Positions 42,635 through 53,431 of a stretch of 64,000 nucleotides of DNA are shown here, one piece after another (within the stretch, counting starts at the first letter, position 1; the number at the start of each line of letters is the position of its first letter). The notes beneath the pieces were generated by a model. The model was not told the DNA's origin and did no database searches. It saw only the letters and a list, made by a program, of their open reading frames with translations. This DNA comes from Nosocomiicoccus ampullae. Lineage in GTDB: Bacteria; Bacillota; Bacilli; Staphylococcales; Salinicoccaceae. Position numbers and translations under genes: made by a program. The stretch covers positions 310,001 through 374,000 of the forward strand of contig NZ_CP079110.1 in assembly GCF_019357495.1 (NCBI RefSeq), given 5' to 3'.

Positions 42635-45223
42635 ATGGATATCAATAAAATGACTTATACAGTGCAGTCTATTATAGAGCGTGCACAACAAATTTCAGTA
42701 GAACATAAAGTTCAAACGATTGAACTCGCTGCTGTATTAAAAGCATTATTTACAGTAAGTGATTCAATGGCAAAAGATATTTTACAACGCGCAAATATTA
42801 ATGTAGATGACTTAATTAAGAAATATGATGAAAAACTAAAAAACTTTAACACAGTTGAAGGTGACAATGTCCAGTATGGACAATATATGTCACAAGACTT
42901 TAGTCGCTTAATACAAGAAGCAGAAAAAGTAATGGGAGATATGAAAGATGAATATATTTCTCAAGAACATATGTTACTTGCTGCTTTAAATGTAGATGAC
43001 ATTTTAAAAGAACATGTCGGAAATAAAGACGAAATCGTAAAAGAAATCATTAAAAAGATTAGAGGAGGAAAACACGTGACGACTCAAAATCCAGAAGTAC
43101 AATATGAAGTATTAGAAAAATACGGTCGTGACTTAGTCGAAGAAGTTCGTAAAGGTAATATGGACCCAGTCATCGGTAGAGATGAGGAAATCCGTAACAC
43201 GATTCGTATATTAAGTAGAAAACGTAAAAATAACCCAGTGTTAATCGGTGAACCTGGTGTTGGTAAAACAGCAATCGTCGAAGGACTCGCACAGCGTATC
43301 GTTCGTGGAGATGTACCGGATTCACTAAAGAATAAAACAATTTTCGAATTAGATTTAGCAGCACTCGTTGCTGGTGCAAAATTCCGTGGTGAATTCGAAG
43401 AACGTTTAAAAGCAGTATTAGAAGAAATTAAAGAAGCGGACGGTCGAATTTTACTATTCATCGACGAAGTGCATATGCTCGTTGGTGCAGGTAAAACGGA
43501 TGGTGCAATGGACGCTGGTAACATGCTTAAACCGATGTTATCACGTGGAGAACTTCATATGATCGGTGCGACAACGTTAAATGAGTACCGTGAATATATT
43601 GAAAAAGACTCTGCACTCGAACGTCGTTTCCAAAGAGTACTTGTTAGTGAACCAACAGTCGACGACACAATCTCAATATTACGTGGACTAAAAGAACGTT
43701 ACGAAGTGCACCATGGTGTAAGAATCACAGACCGTGCACTCGTTGCAGCAGCTGAATTATCAGACCGCTATATTACTGAACGATTTTTACCAGATAAAGC
43801 GATCGACTTAGTTGACCAAGCAAGTGCAACGATTCGTACAGAAATGGGATCTAACCCAACAGAACTCGACCAAATTAATCGTCGAGTGATGCAGATGGAA
43901 ATCGAAGAACAAGCACTTTTAAAAGAAGATGACCAAGTCTCAAAATCACGTTTAGAAGAGCTTCAAAAAGAACTTGCTGAAGCTAGAGAAGAACAGCAAT
44001 CTCTAACAGCACGCGTAGAACGTGAACGTGAACAAATTAGTGGAGTATCACGTAAACGTGAAGAAATCGACAAAGCACGTCAAGAATTAGAAGAGGCAGA
44101 AAGTAATTATCAGTTAGAACGTGCCGCTGAACTTCAGCATGGTATCATTCCTAAATTACAAGCTGAGTTAAATGAATTAGAACAAGCACTCCATGAAGAA
44201 ACAGACGGTCAAGATAGAATCATTCGTGAAGTTGTTACAGATGAAGAAATCGGTATGATTGTATCACAATGGACAGGTATACCAGTGACGAAACTTGTTG
44301 AAACTGAAAAAGAAAAATTACTCAACTTACCACAGTTACTTCATCAGCGTGTCATTGGACAAGACGAAGCAGTCGAACTTGTATCAAACGCAGTAATTCG
44401 TGCGAGAGCTGGTATTAAAGATCCAAACCGTCCAATTGGTAGCTTCTTATTCTTAGGACCAACGGGTGTTGGTAAGACAGAACTCGCGAAGGCACTTGCT
44501 GAAACGATGTTCGATAGTGAAGATAATATGATTCGTATCGACATGAGTGAGTATATGGAAAAACACGCAGTATCTAGACTGATCGGAGCGCCTCCAGGTT
44601 ACGTTGGATACGAAGAAGGTGGACAACTCACTGAACAAGTGAGAAGACACCCATACTCAGTAATATTACTGGATGAAGTAGAAAAAGCACATACTGATGT
44701 GTTTAACATTTTACTTCAAATTATGGATGACGGCAGACTAACAGATTCTCAAGGTCGTACAATTGATTTTAAAAACACAATTTTAATTATGACGTCTAAC
44801 TTAGGGTCACACTACCTACTTGATACGATGATTCAAGGTGGAGAGATTAACGATAAAACACGCGAAGTCGTTATGAATGAAGTACTGACACACTTTAAAC
44901 CAGAAATCGTCAACCGTATGGATGACATCGTTATGTTTAGTCCATTAACTGAAGCGGATATGACAGGTATCGTTGATAAGTTAGTGAGCGAACTAAACGA
45001 GCGATTAAACGATCAACATATGAGTGTTGATATTTCAAATGAAGCGAAAAAATATATCGCAAAAGAAGCATATGAACCAGAATTTGGTGCAAGACCATTA
45101 AAACGTTTCATTCAACGTGAAATTGAAACACCACTTGCACATAAAATGATTGAATCAAACCTTGAAGAAGGATTGCATGTAAATATTGATGTTAAAGACG
45201 GTGCATTTGTATTTAATATGTAA
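42635..45223 (+). CDS. clpB: ClpB disaggregase
   Basis: This 862-residue AAA+ chaperone has a Clp N-domain (1-145), AAA1 with [13 protein letters not shown], a coiled-coil M-domain (about 410-520; [17 protein letters not shown]), and AAA2 with [14 protein letters not shown] and the arginine-finger regions. It lacks the ClpP-binding loop, so it rescues rather than degrades aggregated proteins with DnaK. GAGGTGAG precedes ATG 42635. Heat induction is expected from the CtsR sites. Confidence 0.97.
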   Translation: MDINKMTYTVQSIIERAQQISVEHKVQTIELAAVLKALFTVSDSMAKDILQRANINVDDLIKKYDEKLKNFNTVEGDNVQYGQYMSQDFSRLIQEAEKVMGDMKDEYISQEHMLLAALNVDDILKEHVGNKDEIVKEIIKKIRGGKHVTTQNPEVQYEVLEKYGRDLVEEVRKGNMDPVIGRDEEIRNTIRILSRKRKNNPVLIGEPGVGKTAIVEGLAQRIVRGDVPDSLKNKTIFELDLAALVAGAKFRGEFEERLKAVLEEIKEADGRILLFIDEVHMLVGAGKTDGAMDAGNMLKPMLSRGELHMIGATTLNEYREYIEKDSALERRFQRVLVSEPTVDDTISILRGLKERYEVHHGVRITDRALVAAAELSDRYITERFLPDKAIDLVDQASATIRTEMGSNPTELDQINRRVMQMEIEEQALLKEDDQVSKSRLEELQKELAEAREEQQSLTARVEREREQISGVSRKREEIDKARQELEEAESNYQLERAAELQHGIIPKLQAELNELEQALHEETDGQDRIIREVVTDEEIGMIVSQWTGIPVTKLVETEKEKLLNLPQLLHQRVIGQDEAVELVSNAVIRARAGIKDPNRPIGSFLFLGPTGVGKTELAKALAETMFDSEDNMIRIDMSEYMEKHAVSRLIGAPPGYVGYEEGGQLTEQVRRHPYSVILLDEVEKAHTDVFNILLQIMDDGRLTDSQGRTIDFKNTILIMTSNLGSHYLLDTMIQGGEINDKTREVVMNEVLTHFKPEIVNRMDDIVMFSPLTEADMTGIVDKLVSELNERLNDQHMSVDISNEAKKYIAKEAYEPEFGARPLKRFIQREIETPLAHKMIESNLEEGLHVNIDVKDGAFVFNM

Positions 45224-45225
45224 GT

Positions 45226-45259
45226 AAAAAGCTCTACTGAGTATTCAGTAGAGCTTTTT

Positions 45260-45261
<2 letters not shown>
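45226..45261. terminator. Bidirectional intrinsic terminator
   Basis: AAAAAGCTCTACTGA (45226-45240) and TCAGTAGAGCTTTTT (45245-45259). It separates convergent clpB and glpK. Confidence 0.92.
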
Positions 45262-46759
<1,498 letters not shown>

Positions 46760-46771
46760 TCATATGTAATA

Positions 46772-46800
46772 TAAAAAAGACTCTATAAATGATAGAGTCT
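46772..46800 (-). terminator. Intrinsic terminator after yjzD
   Basis: AGACTCTA (46778-46785) and TAGAGTCT (46793-46800) form a stem with a T6 run on the minus strand (46773-46778). Confidence 0.8.
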
Positions 46801-46814
46801 ATAAATTAAAAATA

Positions 46815-47009
46815 TTAATTTTCGTCCTTAACATAATTAGGGTCTGGCTTCATAACCATATCTAAGAAGAATACAACTGCTGTAATTAACACTGCAAATA
46901 GTACTCCAATCATCGGATAAAGTGGACCGCCACCGCTTAAACTGTTTAGGATGAAGTTAATCATTTGAGTAAGTAAAAATGCCCAAACGAAAGTTACTAT
47001 AAATCTCAA
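46815..47009 (-). CDS. yjzD: YjzD-like (DUF2929) small membrane protein
   Basis: This 64-residue protein has two hydrophobic helices separated by GGGP (MRFIVTFVWAFLLTQMINFI and LYPMIGVLFAVLITAVVFFLDMVM), matching DUF2929/YjzD, which in Bacilli lies near fabH. TTG 47009 is preferred to GTG 47018: AGGAG lies eight bases from the TTG but directly abuts the GTG. Function is unknown. Confidence 0.75.
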   Translation of the reverse strand: MRFIVTFVWAFLLTQMINFILNSLSGGGPLYPMIGVLFAVLITAVVFFLDMVMKPDPNYVKDEN

Positions 47010-47095
47010 ATCAGACACTCCTAAAAATATTTATCTTTTCTAAGTTTATTTTACATTAAATTGTTCAAAAAGTATACAACTTAGAGTATAATAAA

Positions 47096-47109
47096 TGTTA
47101 GCGTTTTCA
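47096..47109 (+). promoter_or_regulatory. Possible CcpA (cre) site upstream of oppDFBC
   Basis: TGTTAGCGTTTTCA differs from the cre consensus TGNAANCGNWNNCW at one position. It lies just after TATAAT (47087-47092), so it could cover the start site of an opp promoter. A CodY-like AATTTTGAGATAATA (12 of 15) follows at 47145-47159. Both are by-eye matches. Confidence 0.4.
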
Positions 47110-47232
47110 ATTTATTTTATTTTATAATCTATCAGAATTGATTAAATTTTGAGATAATATTGATTTTTGTTTCAATTGTCTATACAATTAAAACAACTTA
47201 TTTACAATCCTTTAAAAAAGAAAGGAAGTTTG

Positions 47233-48294
47233 GTGAACAAAATGAATGAACAAGAACATTTATTATCAGTAAATCACTTAACGACATCATTTAAAATTAA
47301 TGGAGAATATTATCCAGCTGTAGATGATGTATCGTTTAATATTAATAAAAACGAAGTGCTTGCACTCGTTGGAGAATCTGGATCAGGTAAAAGTGCGACA
47401 GCATTCTCTTTAATGAAATTACATAGACATGCGCGTGTACAGGGCGAAGTACTATTTGAAGGGAAAGATATTTTAAAGTCTTCTGAAAAAGACATGAATA
47501 ACATTCGTGGTGGAGATTTTTCAATGGTGTTCCAGGACCCGATGACAGCGCTAAATCCTTTAATGAGAATTAAAGATCAAATTATTGAAACGTTAACGAT
47601 TCATAATACGAAAGAGAAAAATGAAAGAGAACCTTATGCAATTGAATTACTCAAGCGAGTTGGTATCGCTCGAGCAGAACAAGTCGGAGAAGCATATCCA
47701 CATGAACTCTCTGGTGGTATGAGACAGCGTGTTGTTATTGCGATTGCGATTGCGAATAAACCAAAGTTACTTATTGCAGACGAACCAACAACGGCTTTAG
47801 ACGTAACAATTCAAGCACAAATTTTAGATTTGATTCGTGAGTTAAAAGATGATTTAGGTTCAGGTGTTCTTTTAATTACACACGATTTAGGTGTCGTTGC
47901 AGAAATGGCTGATAAAGTTGCAGTGATGTATGCAGGACAAATCGTTGAAATGGCACCAGTTCAAAAGTTGTTTAAAAATCCGCTTCATCCATATACAAGA
48001 AGCTTATTAAACTCATTACCATCTGAAGACATGCTTGGTGGACAACTACACGTAATTCAAGGTGTTGTACCAGCGTTAGATAAGATGGACCGAACAGGTT
48101 GTAGATTCGCACCACGTATTCCGTGGATCGATGAGGACGCGCATGAACATAACCCTCAGTTACGTGAAGTTGAAGATGGGCATTATGTACGATGCACATG
48201 CTATAAAAACTTCTATTTAGATTCATCGAATGAGACAACTCAAGAAGTAGAAGCTAAGCAGTTTGGAGCGTTGCACCAAGGAGGTAATGAATAG
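47233..48294 (+). CDS. oppD: Oligopeptide ABC transporter ATP-binding protein OppD
   Basis: This 353-residue ATPase of the Dpp/Opp class has Walker A GESGSGKSAT, signature LSGGMRQR, Walker B LLIADEPTTALDV and the C-terminal oligopeptide-transporter region with CRFAPR and cysteines (RCTCYKN). It energises peptide uptake with OppF. GTG 47233 has AAAGGA six bases upstream; ATG 47242 is an alternative. The frame is open to 47167, but that part has no ribosome site. It touches oppF by one base. Confidence 0.93.
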   Translation: MNKMNEQEHLLSVNHLTTSFKINGEYYPAVDDVSFNINKNEVLALVGESGSGKSATAFSLMKLHRHARVQGEVLFEGKDILKSSEKDMNNIRGGDFSMVFQDPMTALNPLMRIKDQIIETLTIHNTKEKNEREPYAIELLKRVGIARAEQVGEAYPHELSGGMRQRVVIAIAIANKPKLLIADEPTTALDVTIQAQILDLIRELKDDLGSGVLLITHDLGVVAEMADKVAVMYAGQIVEMAPVQKLFKNPLHPYTRSLLNSLPSEDMLGGQLHVIQGVVPALDKMDRTGCRFAPRIPWIDEDAHEHNPQLREVEDGHYVRCTCYKNFYLDSSNETTQEVEAKQFGALHQGGNE

Positions 48295-49238
48295 TGACAG
48301 AATATCTATTAGAAATTAATGATTTAAAAGTCTACTATCCAATTAAAGGTGGATTTTTTAACACGACTAAAGACTACGTCCGTGCAGTAGACGGAGTAAC
48401 AATAAATATTCCTAAAGGTAAAACGTATGGATTAGTTGGAGAGTCTGGTTCTGGTAAGACGACAACTGGTAAAGCCGTAATGGGACTAAATAAAGTAACT
48501 GGCGGAGATATTTACTTTGACGGGAAACACTTAAACAGTGGTAAAAAAGTAGATGTGAGTCGTGAAGTTCAGATGATTTTCCAAGACCCGTATTCATCTT
48601 TAAATCCGCGTAAACGTGTATTTGATATCGTCGCAGAACCACTTAAAAATTACGAAAAACTATCAAAAGATGAATTAATAAAAGAAGTCATTCGACTTAT
48701 TTCTAGAGTAGGATTACCACCAGGATCTTTGTATAAGTATCCACACGAATTCTCTGGAGGACAACGTCAACGTATTGGTGTAGCACGTGCGATTGCATTA
48801 AATCCGAAACTTATTATTGCGGACGAACCAGTATCTGCGTTAGACGTATCTGTACAAGCACAAGTACTTAACTTCCTACAAGAAATTCAAGAAGATATGG
48901 ATTTAACGATGTTATTCATCGCCCATGACTTGGGGGTCGTTCGACATATGTGTGAGTGGATCGGTATTATGTACCACGGTCGACTTGTAGAAGAGGGACC
49001 AGCGGAAGTGATTTTCAAAGATCCTCAACATATTTATACAAAAAAATTAATTGCAGCAATTCCAGATGTAAACGTTGATAATATTGAGGCGAACTTACGT
49101 AAACGTAGAGAAGTACAAGAGGAATTTGATAATCATTTCCACGAATACTTAGATGAAGACGGCAAGCCGTTTCCTCTCGTTAAAATTTCAGAAAACCATA
49201 GTGTCGCTTTACCACCAACTGAAGGAGGTAAACAGTAA
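48294..49238 (+). CDS. oppF: Oligopeptide ABC transporter ATP-binding protein OppF
   Basis: This is a 314-residue ATPase with Walker A GESGSGKTTTGKAV, signature FSGGQRQRIGVARA, Walker B LIIADEPVSALDVSVQAQ and the C-terminal HPYT-like segment (IYTKKLIAAIP). It starts with GTG 48294, sharing a base with the oppD stop, behind AAGGAGG. It is directly followed by oppB. Confidence 0.93.
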   Translation: MTEYLLEINDLKVYYPIKGGFFNTTKDYVRAVDGVTINIPKGKTYGLVGESGSGKTTTGKAVMGLNKVTGGDIYFDGKHLNSGKKVDVSREVQMIFQDPYSSLNPRKRVFDIVAEPLKNYEKLSKDELIKEVIRLISRVGLPPGSLYKYPHEFSGGQRQRIGVARAIALNPKLIIADEPVSALDVSVQAQVLNFLQEIQEDMDLTMLFIAHDLGVVRHMCEWIGIMYHGRLVEEGPAEVIFKDPQHIYTKKLIAAIPDVNVDNIEANLRKRREVQEEFDNHFHEYLDEDGKPFPLVKISENHSVALPPTEGGKQ

Positions 49239-50201
49239 ATGATTAAATTTATAGTTAGACGTATTTTAATATCTGTTCCACAAATATTTTTACTTAGTCT
49301 ATTAATTTTCTACCTTGCGAGTTTAATGCCAGGGGATGCATTAAGTGGTGTACTTGACCCGAATATTCCAGCAGAAGCGTTAGAAAAGCAACGTGAGGCT
49401 ATGGGGTTAAATAATCCATGGTACATTCAATATAGAGACTGGGTCGTTAATATGTTACAAGGTGACTTTGGACGTTCGTATTTCCAGCAGCAACCTGTAC
49501 TTGACGTTATTGGTGACCGCTTAATGAACACGATTTGGTTATCACTATTCTCTACAATTTTAATTTATTTAATTGGTATTCCTTTAGGTATGTTATCAGG
49601 TCGTTATAACGACTCATTATTAGACAACGTAATCACTGGTTATACATACTTAGGGTTTGCAACACCGTCATTCATGTTCGGTTTACTTATGGTATTAGTA
49701 TTCGGATTTAACTTAGGATGGTTCCCAACTTCAGGGTCTGTCAATCCAAAATTAGATCCTTGGACAATCGAATATTTCTTTAGTAAGGTGTATCACTTAG
49801 TTTTACCGTCATTATCGATTGCTTTAATTGGACTCGTTGGTACTGTGCAGTACTTACGCGGGGGTATTATTGAAACGAAACAAAAAGATTACGTAACTTT
49901 AGCACGTGCGAAAGGTTTATCTGAAGGGAAAGTGTATAGTAGACACATTTTCAGAAACGCAATTATCCCAATCGCAGCATTCTTTGGTTATGAAATCGCA
50001 GGATTACTTGGTGGTTCTATTTTCATCGAAATGATTTACGCGTATCCGGGAATGGGTCGTTTATTCTTAGAATCTATTTCTACACGTGACTTCAGTGTTG
50101 CGAACGTATTAATGTTATTCTACGGATTCTTAACGATTGTCGGTACGTTATTATCAGACATTATCTTAAGTATTATTGATCCAAGGATTCGTATTAAATA
50201 A
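49239..50201 (+). CDS. oppB: Oligopeptide ABC transporter permease OppB
   Basis: This is a 320-residue permease with six membrane helices, the N-terminal FIVRRILISVPQIFLLSLLIF typical of OppB/DppB, and the EAA-like loop YLRGGIIETKQKDYVTLARAKGLSEGKVYSRHIFRNA. It starts immediately after the oppF stop with AAGGAGG upstream. Confidence 0.94.
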   Translation: MIKFIVRRILISVPQIFLLSLLIFYLASLMPGDALSGVLDPNIPAEALEKQREAMGLNNPWYIQYRDWVVNMLQGDFGRSYFQQQPVLDVIGDRLMNTIWLSLFSTILIYLIGIPLGMLSGRYNDSLLDNVITGYTYLGFATPSFMFGLLMVLVFGFNLGWFPTSGSVNPKLDPWTIEYFFSKVYHLVLPSLSIALIGLVGTVQYLRGGIIETKQKDYVTLARAKGLSEGKVYSRHIFRNAIIPIAAFFGYEIAGLLGGSIFIEMIYAYPGMGRLFLESISTRDFSVANVLMLFYGFLTIVGTLLSDIILSIIDPRIRIK

Positions 50202-50213
50202 GGAGGGTGTCAC

Positions 50214-51254
50214 ATGACAAAAGATAATAAAAATTTAAATGATGAAAACCGTGAACTAAACGATGTCAATCCAGAGAACACAGGTTTTAGAAAAGATAGA
50301 AATGAAGCACACCCAACAGACATTGATACGCATAACCAGTCAGGTACTAAAGGCATTGAATCACACGATTCAATTGACGTTGAAAACTTGCCGCGCTCAA
50401 CGCCTGGTTGGAAAGTCATCTTAGGAGAAGTCTTTGCTGATAAAATTGCATTATTTAGTTTAATTATTATGATTGCCATCACATCATATGTATTTGGTTT
50501 AACGATGTTTTTAAAGCAATCTGAAATTGTAGCAGTTGATTTATTTTCAATTAATCAAGCACCAAACGAAGAATTTAGACTTGGAACAGACTATGGTGGA
50601 CGTGACATTTTCGGACAATTAATTATCGGTACGAGAAACTCGTTATTAATCGGTGTACTCGTTACTGCGATTTCTGTATCATTTGGTACAGCATACGGGG
50701 TAATTTCAGGATACTTCGGTGGTCAAATTGATAACTTAATGATGCGTATCGTTGATTTTATGATGGTTTTACCATTCATAATGATTATCGTAGTTTACGT
50801 AACGATTTCACCAGACTACAGTATCGTTAGTTTCTCACTTATTATGAGTGCATTTTTATGGACAGGTACTGCGAGATTAATTCGATCACTTGCAATTCAA
50901 GAAAAAGAACAAGACTATATTAACGCGTCCAGAACGTTAGGTAGTTCACATATCAAAATTATATTTACACAGTTATTACCAAACTTAATTGGAATTATTA
51001 TCGTTAACTCGACATTATCACTTGCAGCAAACATCGGTATCGAGTCAGGGTTATCATTCATTGGCTTCGGTTTCCCAGAAGATACGCCGTCACTTGGTAC
51101 ATTATTATCTTATGCAACACAAACACAAACACTACGTCTACGCCCTTGGATCTGGGCACCGGCAGCGATTTTAATATTAATCTTAATGCTTTGTGTACGT
51201 AACGTTGGTGAAGCGATGCGCCGTGCGGGTGACGCGAGACAACGTAATGCTTAA
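50214..51254 (+). CDS. oppC: Oligopeptide ABC transporter permease OppC with long polar N-terminus
   Basis: This is a 346-residue permease. Residues 1 to about 65 are highly polar and Asn/Asp/Glu-rich before the first membrane helix (about 77-95). The rest is standard OppC: LGTDYGGRDIFGQLIIGTRNSL, and the EAA loop LIRSLAIQEKEQDYINASRTLGSSHIKIIFTQLLPN. The polar leader is longer than in OppC proteins I know. AGGAGG precedes ATG 50214. It is the last gene before a terminator; oppA has its own promoter. Confidence 0.92.
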   Translation: MTKDNKNLNDENRELNDVNPENTGFRKDRNEAHPTDIDTHNQSGTKGIESHDSIDVENLPRSTPGWKVILGEVFADKIALFSLIIMIAITSYVFGLTMFLKQSEIVAVDLFSINQAPNEEFRLGTDYGGRDIFGQLIIGTRNSLLIGVLVTAISVSFGTAYGVISGYFGGQIDNLMMRIVDFMMVLPFIMIIVVYVTISPDYSIVSFSLIMSAFLWTGTARLIRSLAIQEKEQDYINASRTLGSSHIKIIFTQLLPNLIGIIIVNSTLSLAANIGIESGLSFIGFGFPEDTPSLGTLLSYATQTQTLRLRPWIWAPAAILILILMLCVRNVGEAMRRAGDARQRNA

Positions 51255-51257
51255 TAG

Positions 51258-51290
51258 AAAAGTTCAAGCAGTCCGCTTGAACTTTTTTAT
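51258..51290 (+). terminator. Intrinsic terminator between oppC and oppA
   Basis: AAAAGTTCAAGC (51258-51269) and GCTTGAACTTTT (51275-51286), then T residues. Confidence 0.88.
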
Positions 51291-51307
51291 TTAATTTAAA
51301 AAAATAT

Positions 51308-51386
51308 AAGAAAACGATTACATAATTATTTAAAATGAGGTATAATGTTTATAACAAATTAAAACGGTTTCAATTTTTTGAAAATA
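51308..51386 (+). promoter_or_regulatory. oppA promoter with probable CcpA and CodY sites
   Basis: TTACAT (51318-51323), 17 bases and TATAAT (51341-51346) form the promoter. A cre-like AGAAAACGATTACA (51309-51322), one mismatch to TGNAANCGNWNNCW, overlaps the -35. AATTTTTTGAAAATA (51372-51386) matches the CodY box AATTTTCWGAAAATT at 13 of 15 bases and lies about 20 bases after the start site, where it could block elongation. A weaker CodY-like box is at 51414-51428. The leader to oppA is about 140 bases; TAGATAAC (51435-51442) and GTTATCTA (51467-51474) can pair just before the ribosome site. Confidence 0.6.
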
Positions 51387-51496
51387 TTTTTAATTTTGTT
51401 ATTGATTTATCAGAATTTTATGATAATATCAAAATAGATAACAAAACTTGTATATTTCTACGAATCGTTATCTACAAACTTAAAGGAGGACACAAG

Positions 51497-53317
51497 ATGA
51501 ACAAAAAATATTGGTCTCGCTTACTATTCGGGATGGGGTCATCTCTAGTGCTCGTTTTAGCTGCTTGTGGTGGCGGTGAAGACGCTGGTGACGAATCTAA
51601 AGACGAAGACGGTGGCGATTCTGCCAAAGTTGAACCAGATGAAGAAGGGATTTACAACTACGAAGACTTCTCTAAGTCTGTATCAAACACAGGTGAACCT
51701 TCAGGTACAGGTACTTTAAAAGTCGGTTATACGTCAGATACACCATTTGAAGGTACTTTAAACTGGGCGTTTTACCAAGGTGCACCAGATGCTAAAATGA
51801 TTGAACACTTTGATGAAGCAGTATTCTCAATGAATGAGGACTTCCAATACACTCAAGATGGCCTTTTAGGTTATGAGTTAAATGAAGATGATAATACTGT
51901 AACATTTACATTACAAGAAGATGCGAAATGGCATGACGGTGAGCCAGTTACTATTGAAGACTACGTTGCTTCATACGAAGTGATTGGTCACCCTGACTAT
52001 GACGGTGTTCGTGGTTCAAATGAGGGATTCACTTTAATCGAAGGTTATGAAGAGTATCAGTCAGGAGATGCTGACGAAATTTCAGGTATCGAAGTTAAAG
52101 ACGATAAAACAGCAGTTTTCCATTATAAAGAATTAGCACCATCATTAACAGCTGGTGGATTCTGGGCATACTTATTCCCTGAACATCACTACGAAGGTGT
52201 AGAAGTTAAAGACATGAGTGCTTCAGATCAAACGCGTAAAAACCCAATTGGTATTGGACCTTACAAAGTGAAGTCTATTACTTCTGGGGAAGCAATCGTT
52301 CTTGAGAAATTCGAAGACTACTGGAGAGGCGAGCCAGGAATGGACGGAATAGAAATTAAAGTTATTCCTCCATCATCAGTAGCTGATGCAGTAGAAAAAG
52401 GCGACATTGACGTTGCACTATCATTCCCTACAGATCAATTCCCTGACGTTTCAGAAATTGATGGTGTAGAATGGTTAGGTCAAATCGACGGAGCATATAC
52501 TTATATCGGATTTAAACTTGGTGAGTGGGATGAAGACAAAAACGAAGTGAACTACAAACCAGACGAAATGAAAATGGGAGACAAAGAGTTACGCCGTGCA
52601 ATGTGGCATGCGGTTGATAACGATGCTGTAGGTAAGAAATTCTACAAAGGTCTTCGCTGGGAAGGTACATCATTAATTACGCCTTACCACAAAGACTGGC
52701 ACAAAGATGACTTAGAAACTCCTAAATTCGACCCAGAAAAAGCGAAACAAATCTTAGCAGACGCTGGCTATGAAGATAAAGATGGTGACGGATTCGTAGA
52801 AACACCAGACGGTGAAGAACTAGTGATTAAGTTTGCTTCTATGTCAGGTGGAGACACAGCTGAACCATTAGCAAACTACTACATTCAATCATGGAAAGAC
52901 GTTGGACTTAACGTTGAGAAAACTAACGGTCGTTTAATTGAGTTTAACTCATTCTATGACATGCTTAAAAACGACGACAAAGAAGTAGATGTTTACATGG
53001 GTGCTTGGGGCGTAGGATCTGACGTAGACCCTTCAGGATTCTATGGCAGAAAAGCACTATTCAACTATCCACGTTACGCTTCTGAAGAAAATGATGACTT
53101 ACTGAAAAAAGGTAACTCACAAGAAGCACTTGACACTGAATATAGAAAATCAGTATACGATGAGTGGCAAGAATTAATGGTTGAAGAAATTCCAGTATTC
53201 CCAACAATGTACCGTGCGTATGTTACACCAGTTAACGAACGTGTTAAAAACTGGAGTGAAGAATACGGATATAACGAAGATACACTTCTATACAAAATCG
53301 GTGTAGATGAAGAGTAA
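51497..53317 (+). CDS. oppA: Oligopeptide-binding lipoprotein OppA
   Basis: This 606-residue solute-binding protein of the SBP_bac_5 family has a lipoprotein signal peptide with lipobox LAAC (lipidated Cys24), then an acidic linker EDAGDESKDEDGGD. The family region includes FTLQEDAKWHDGEPVTIEDYVASYE and ADAGYEDKDGDGFVETPDG. It binds extracellular peptides for OppBCDF. ATG 51497 has AAAGGAGG; the frame open from 51335 is leader sequence. Separate expression from the permease genes would give the excess of binding protein commonly needed. Confidence 0.95.
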   Translation: MNKKYWSRLLFGMGSSLVLVLAACGGGEDAGDESKDEDGGDSAKVEPDEEGIYNYEDFSKSVSNTGEPSGTGTLKVGYTSDTPFEGTLNWAFYQGAPDAKMIEHFDEAVFSMNEDFQYTQDGLLGYELNEDDNTVTFTLQEDAKWHDGEPVTIEDYVASYEVIGHPDYDGVRGSNEGFTLIEGYEEYQSGDADEISGIEVKDDKTAVFHYKELAPSLTAGGFWAYLFPEHHYEGVEVKDMSASDQTRKNPIGIGPYKVKSITSGEAIVLEKFEDYWRGEPGMDGIEIKVIPPSSVADAVEKGDIDVALSFPTDQFPDVSEIDGVEWLGQIDGAYTYIGFKLGEWDEDKNEVNYKPDEMKMGDKELRRAMWHAVDNDAVGKKFYKGLRWEGTSLITPYHKDWHKDDLETPKFDPEKAKQILADAGYEDKDGDGFVETPDGEELVIKFASMSGGDTAEPLANYYIQSWKDVGLNVEKTNGRLIEFNSFYDMLKNDDKEVDVYMGAWGVGSDVDPSGFYGRKALFNYPRYASEENDDLLKKGNSQEALDTEYRKSVYDEWQELMVEEIPVFPTMYRAYVTPVNERVKNWSEEYGYNEDTLLYKIGVDEE

Positions 53318-53328
53318 TTATTCAAAAT

Positions 53329-53365
53329 AAAAAGCTTGAGTATATATGTACTCAAGCTTTTTTTA
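53329..53365 (+). terminator. Intrinsic terminator after oppA
   Basis: AAAAAGCTTGAGTA (53329-53342) and TACTCAAGCTTTTT (53349-53362), then T residues. Confidence 0.9.
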
Positions 53366-53366
53366 A

Positions 53367-53410
53367 TTGAAAAAAATAATACATTGTGCTAAATTAGTAC
53401 CTAGTAATAA
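53367..53410 (+). promoter_or_regulatory. fabHF promoter with FapR operator
   Basis: TTGAAA (53367-53372), 17 bases and TAAATT (53390-53395) form a promoter. TTAGTACCTAGTAATAA (53394-53410) is a close match to the FapR operator, an inverted repeat around TTAGTACC. It overlaps the -10 end and start site, as in known FapR-repressed promoters, which malonyl-CoA relieves. Confidence 0.88.
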
Positions 53411-53431
53411 AAATGAATAAGGTGTGGTGAG

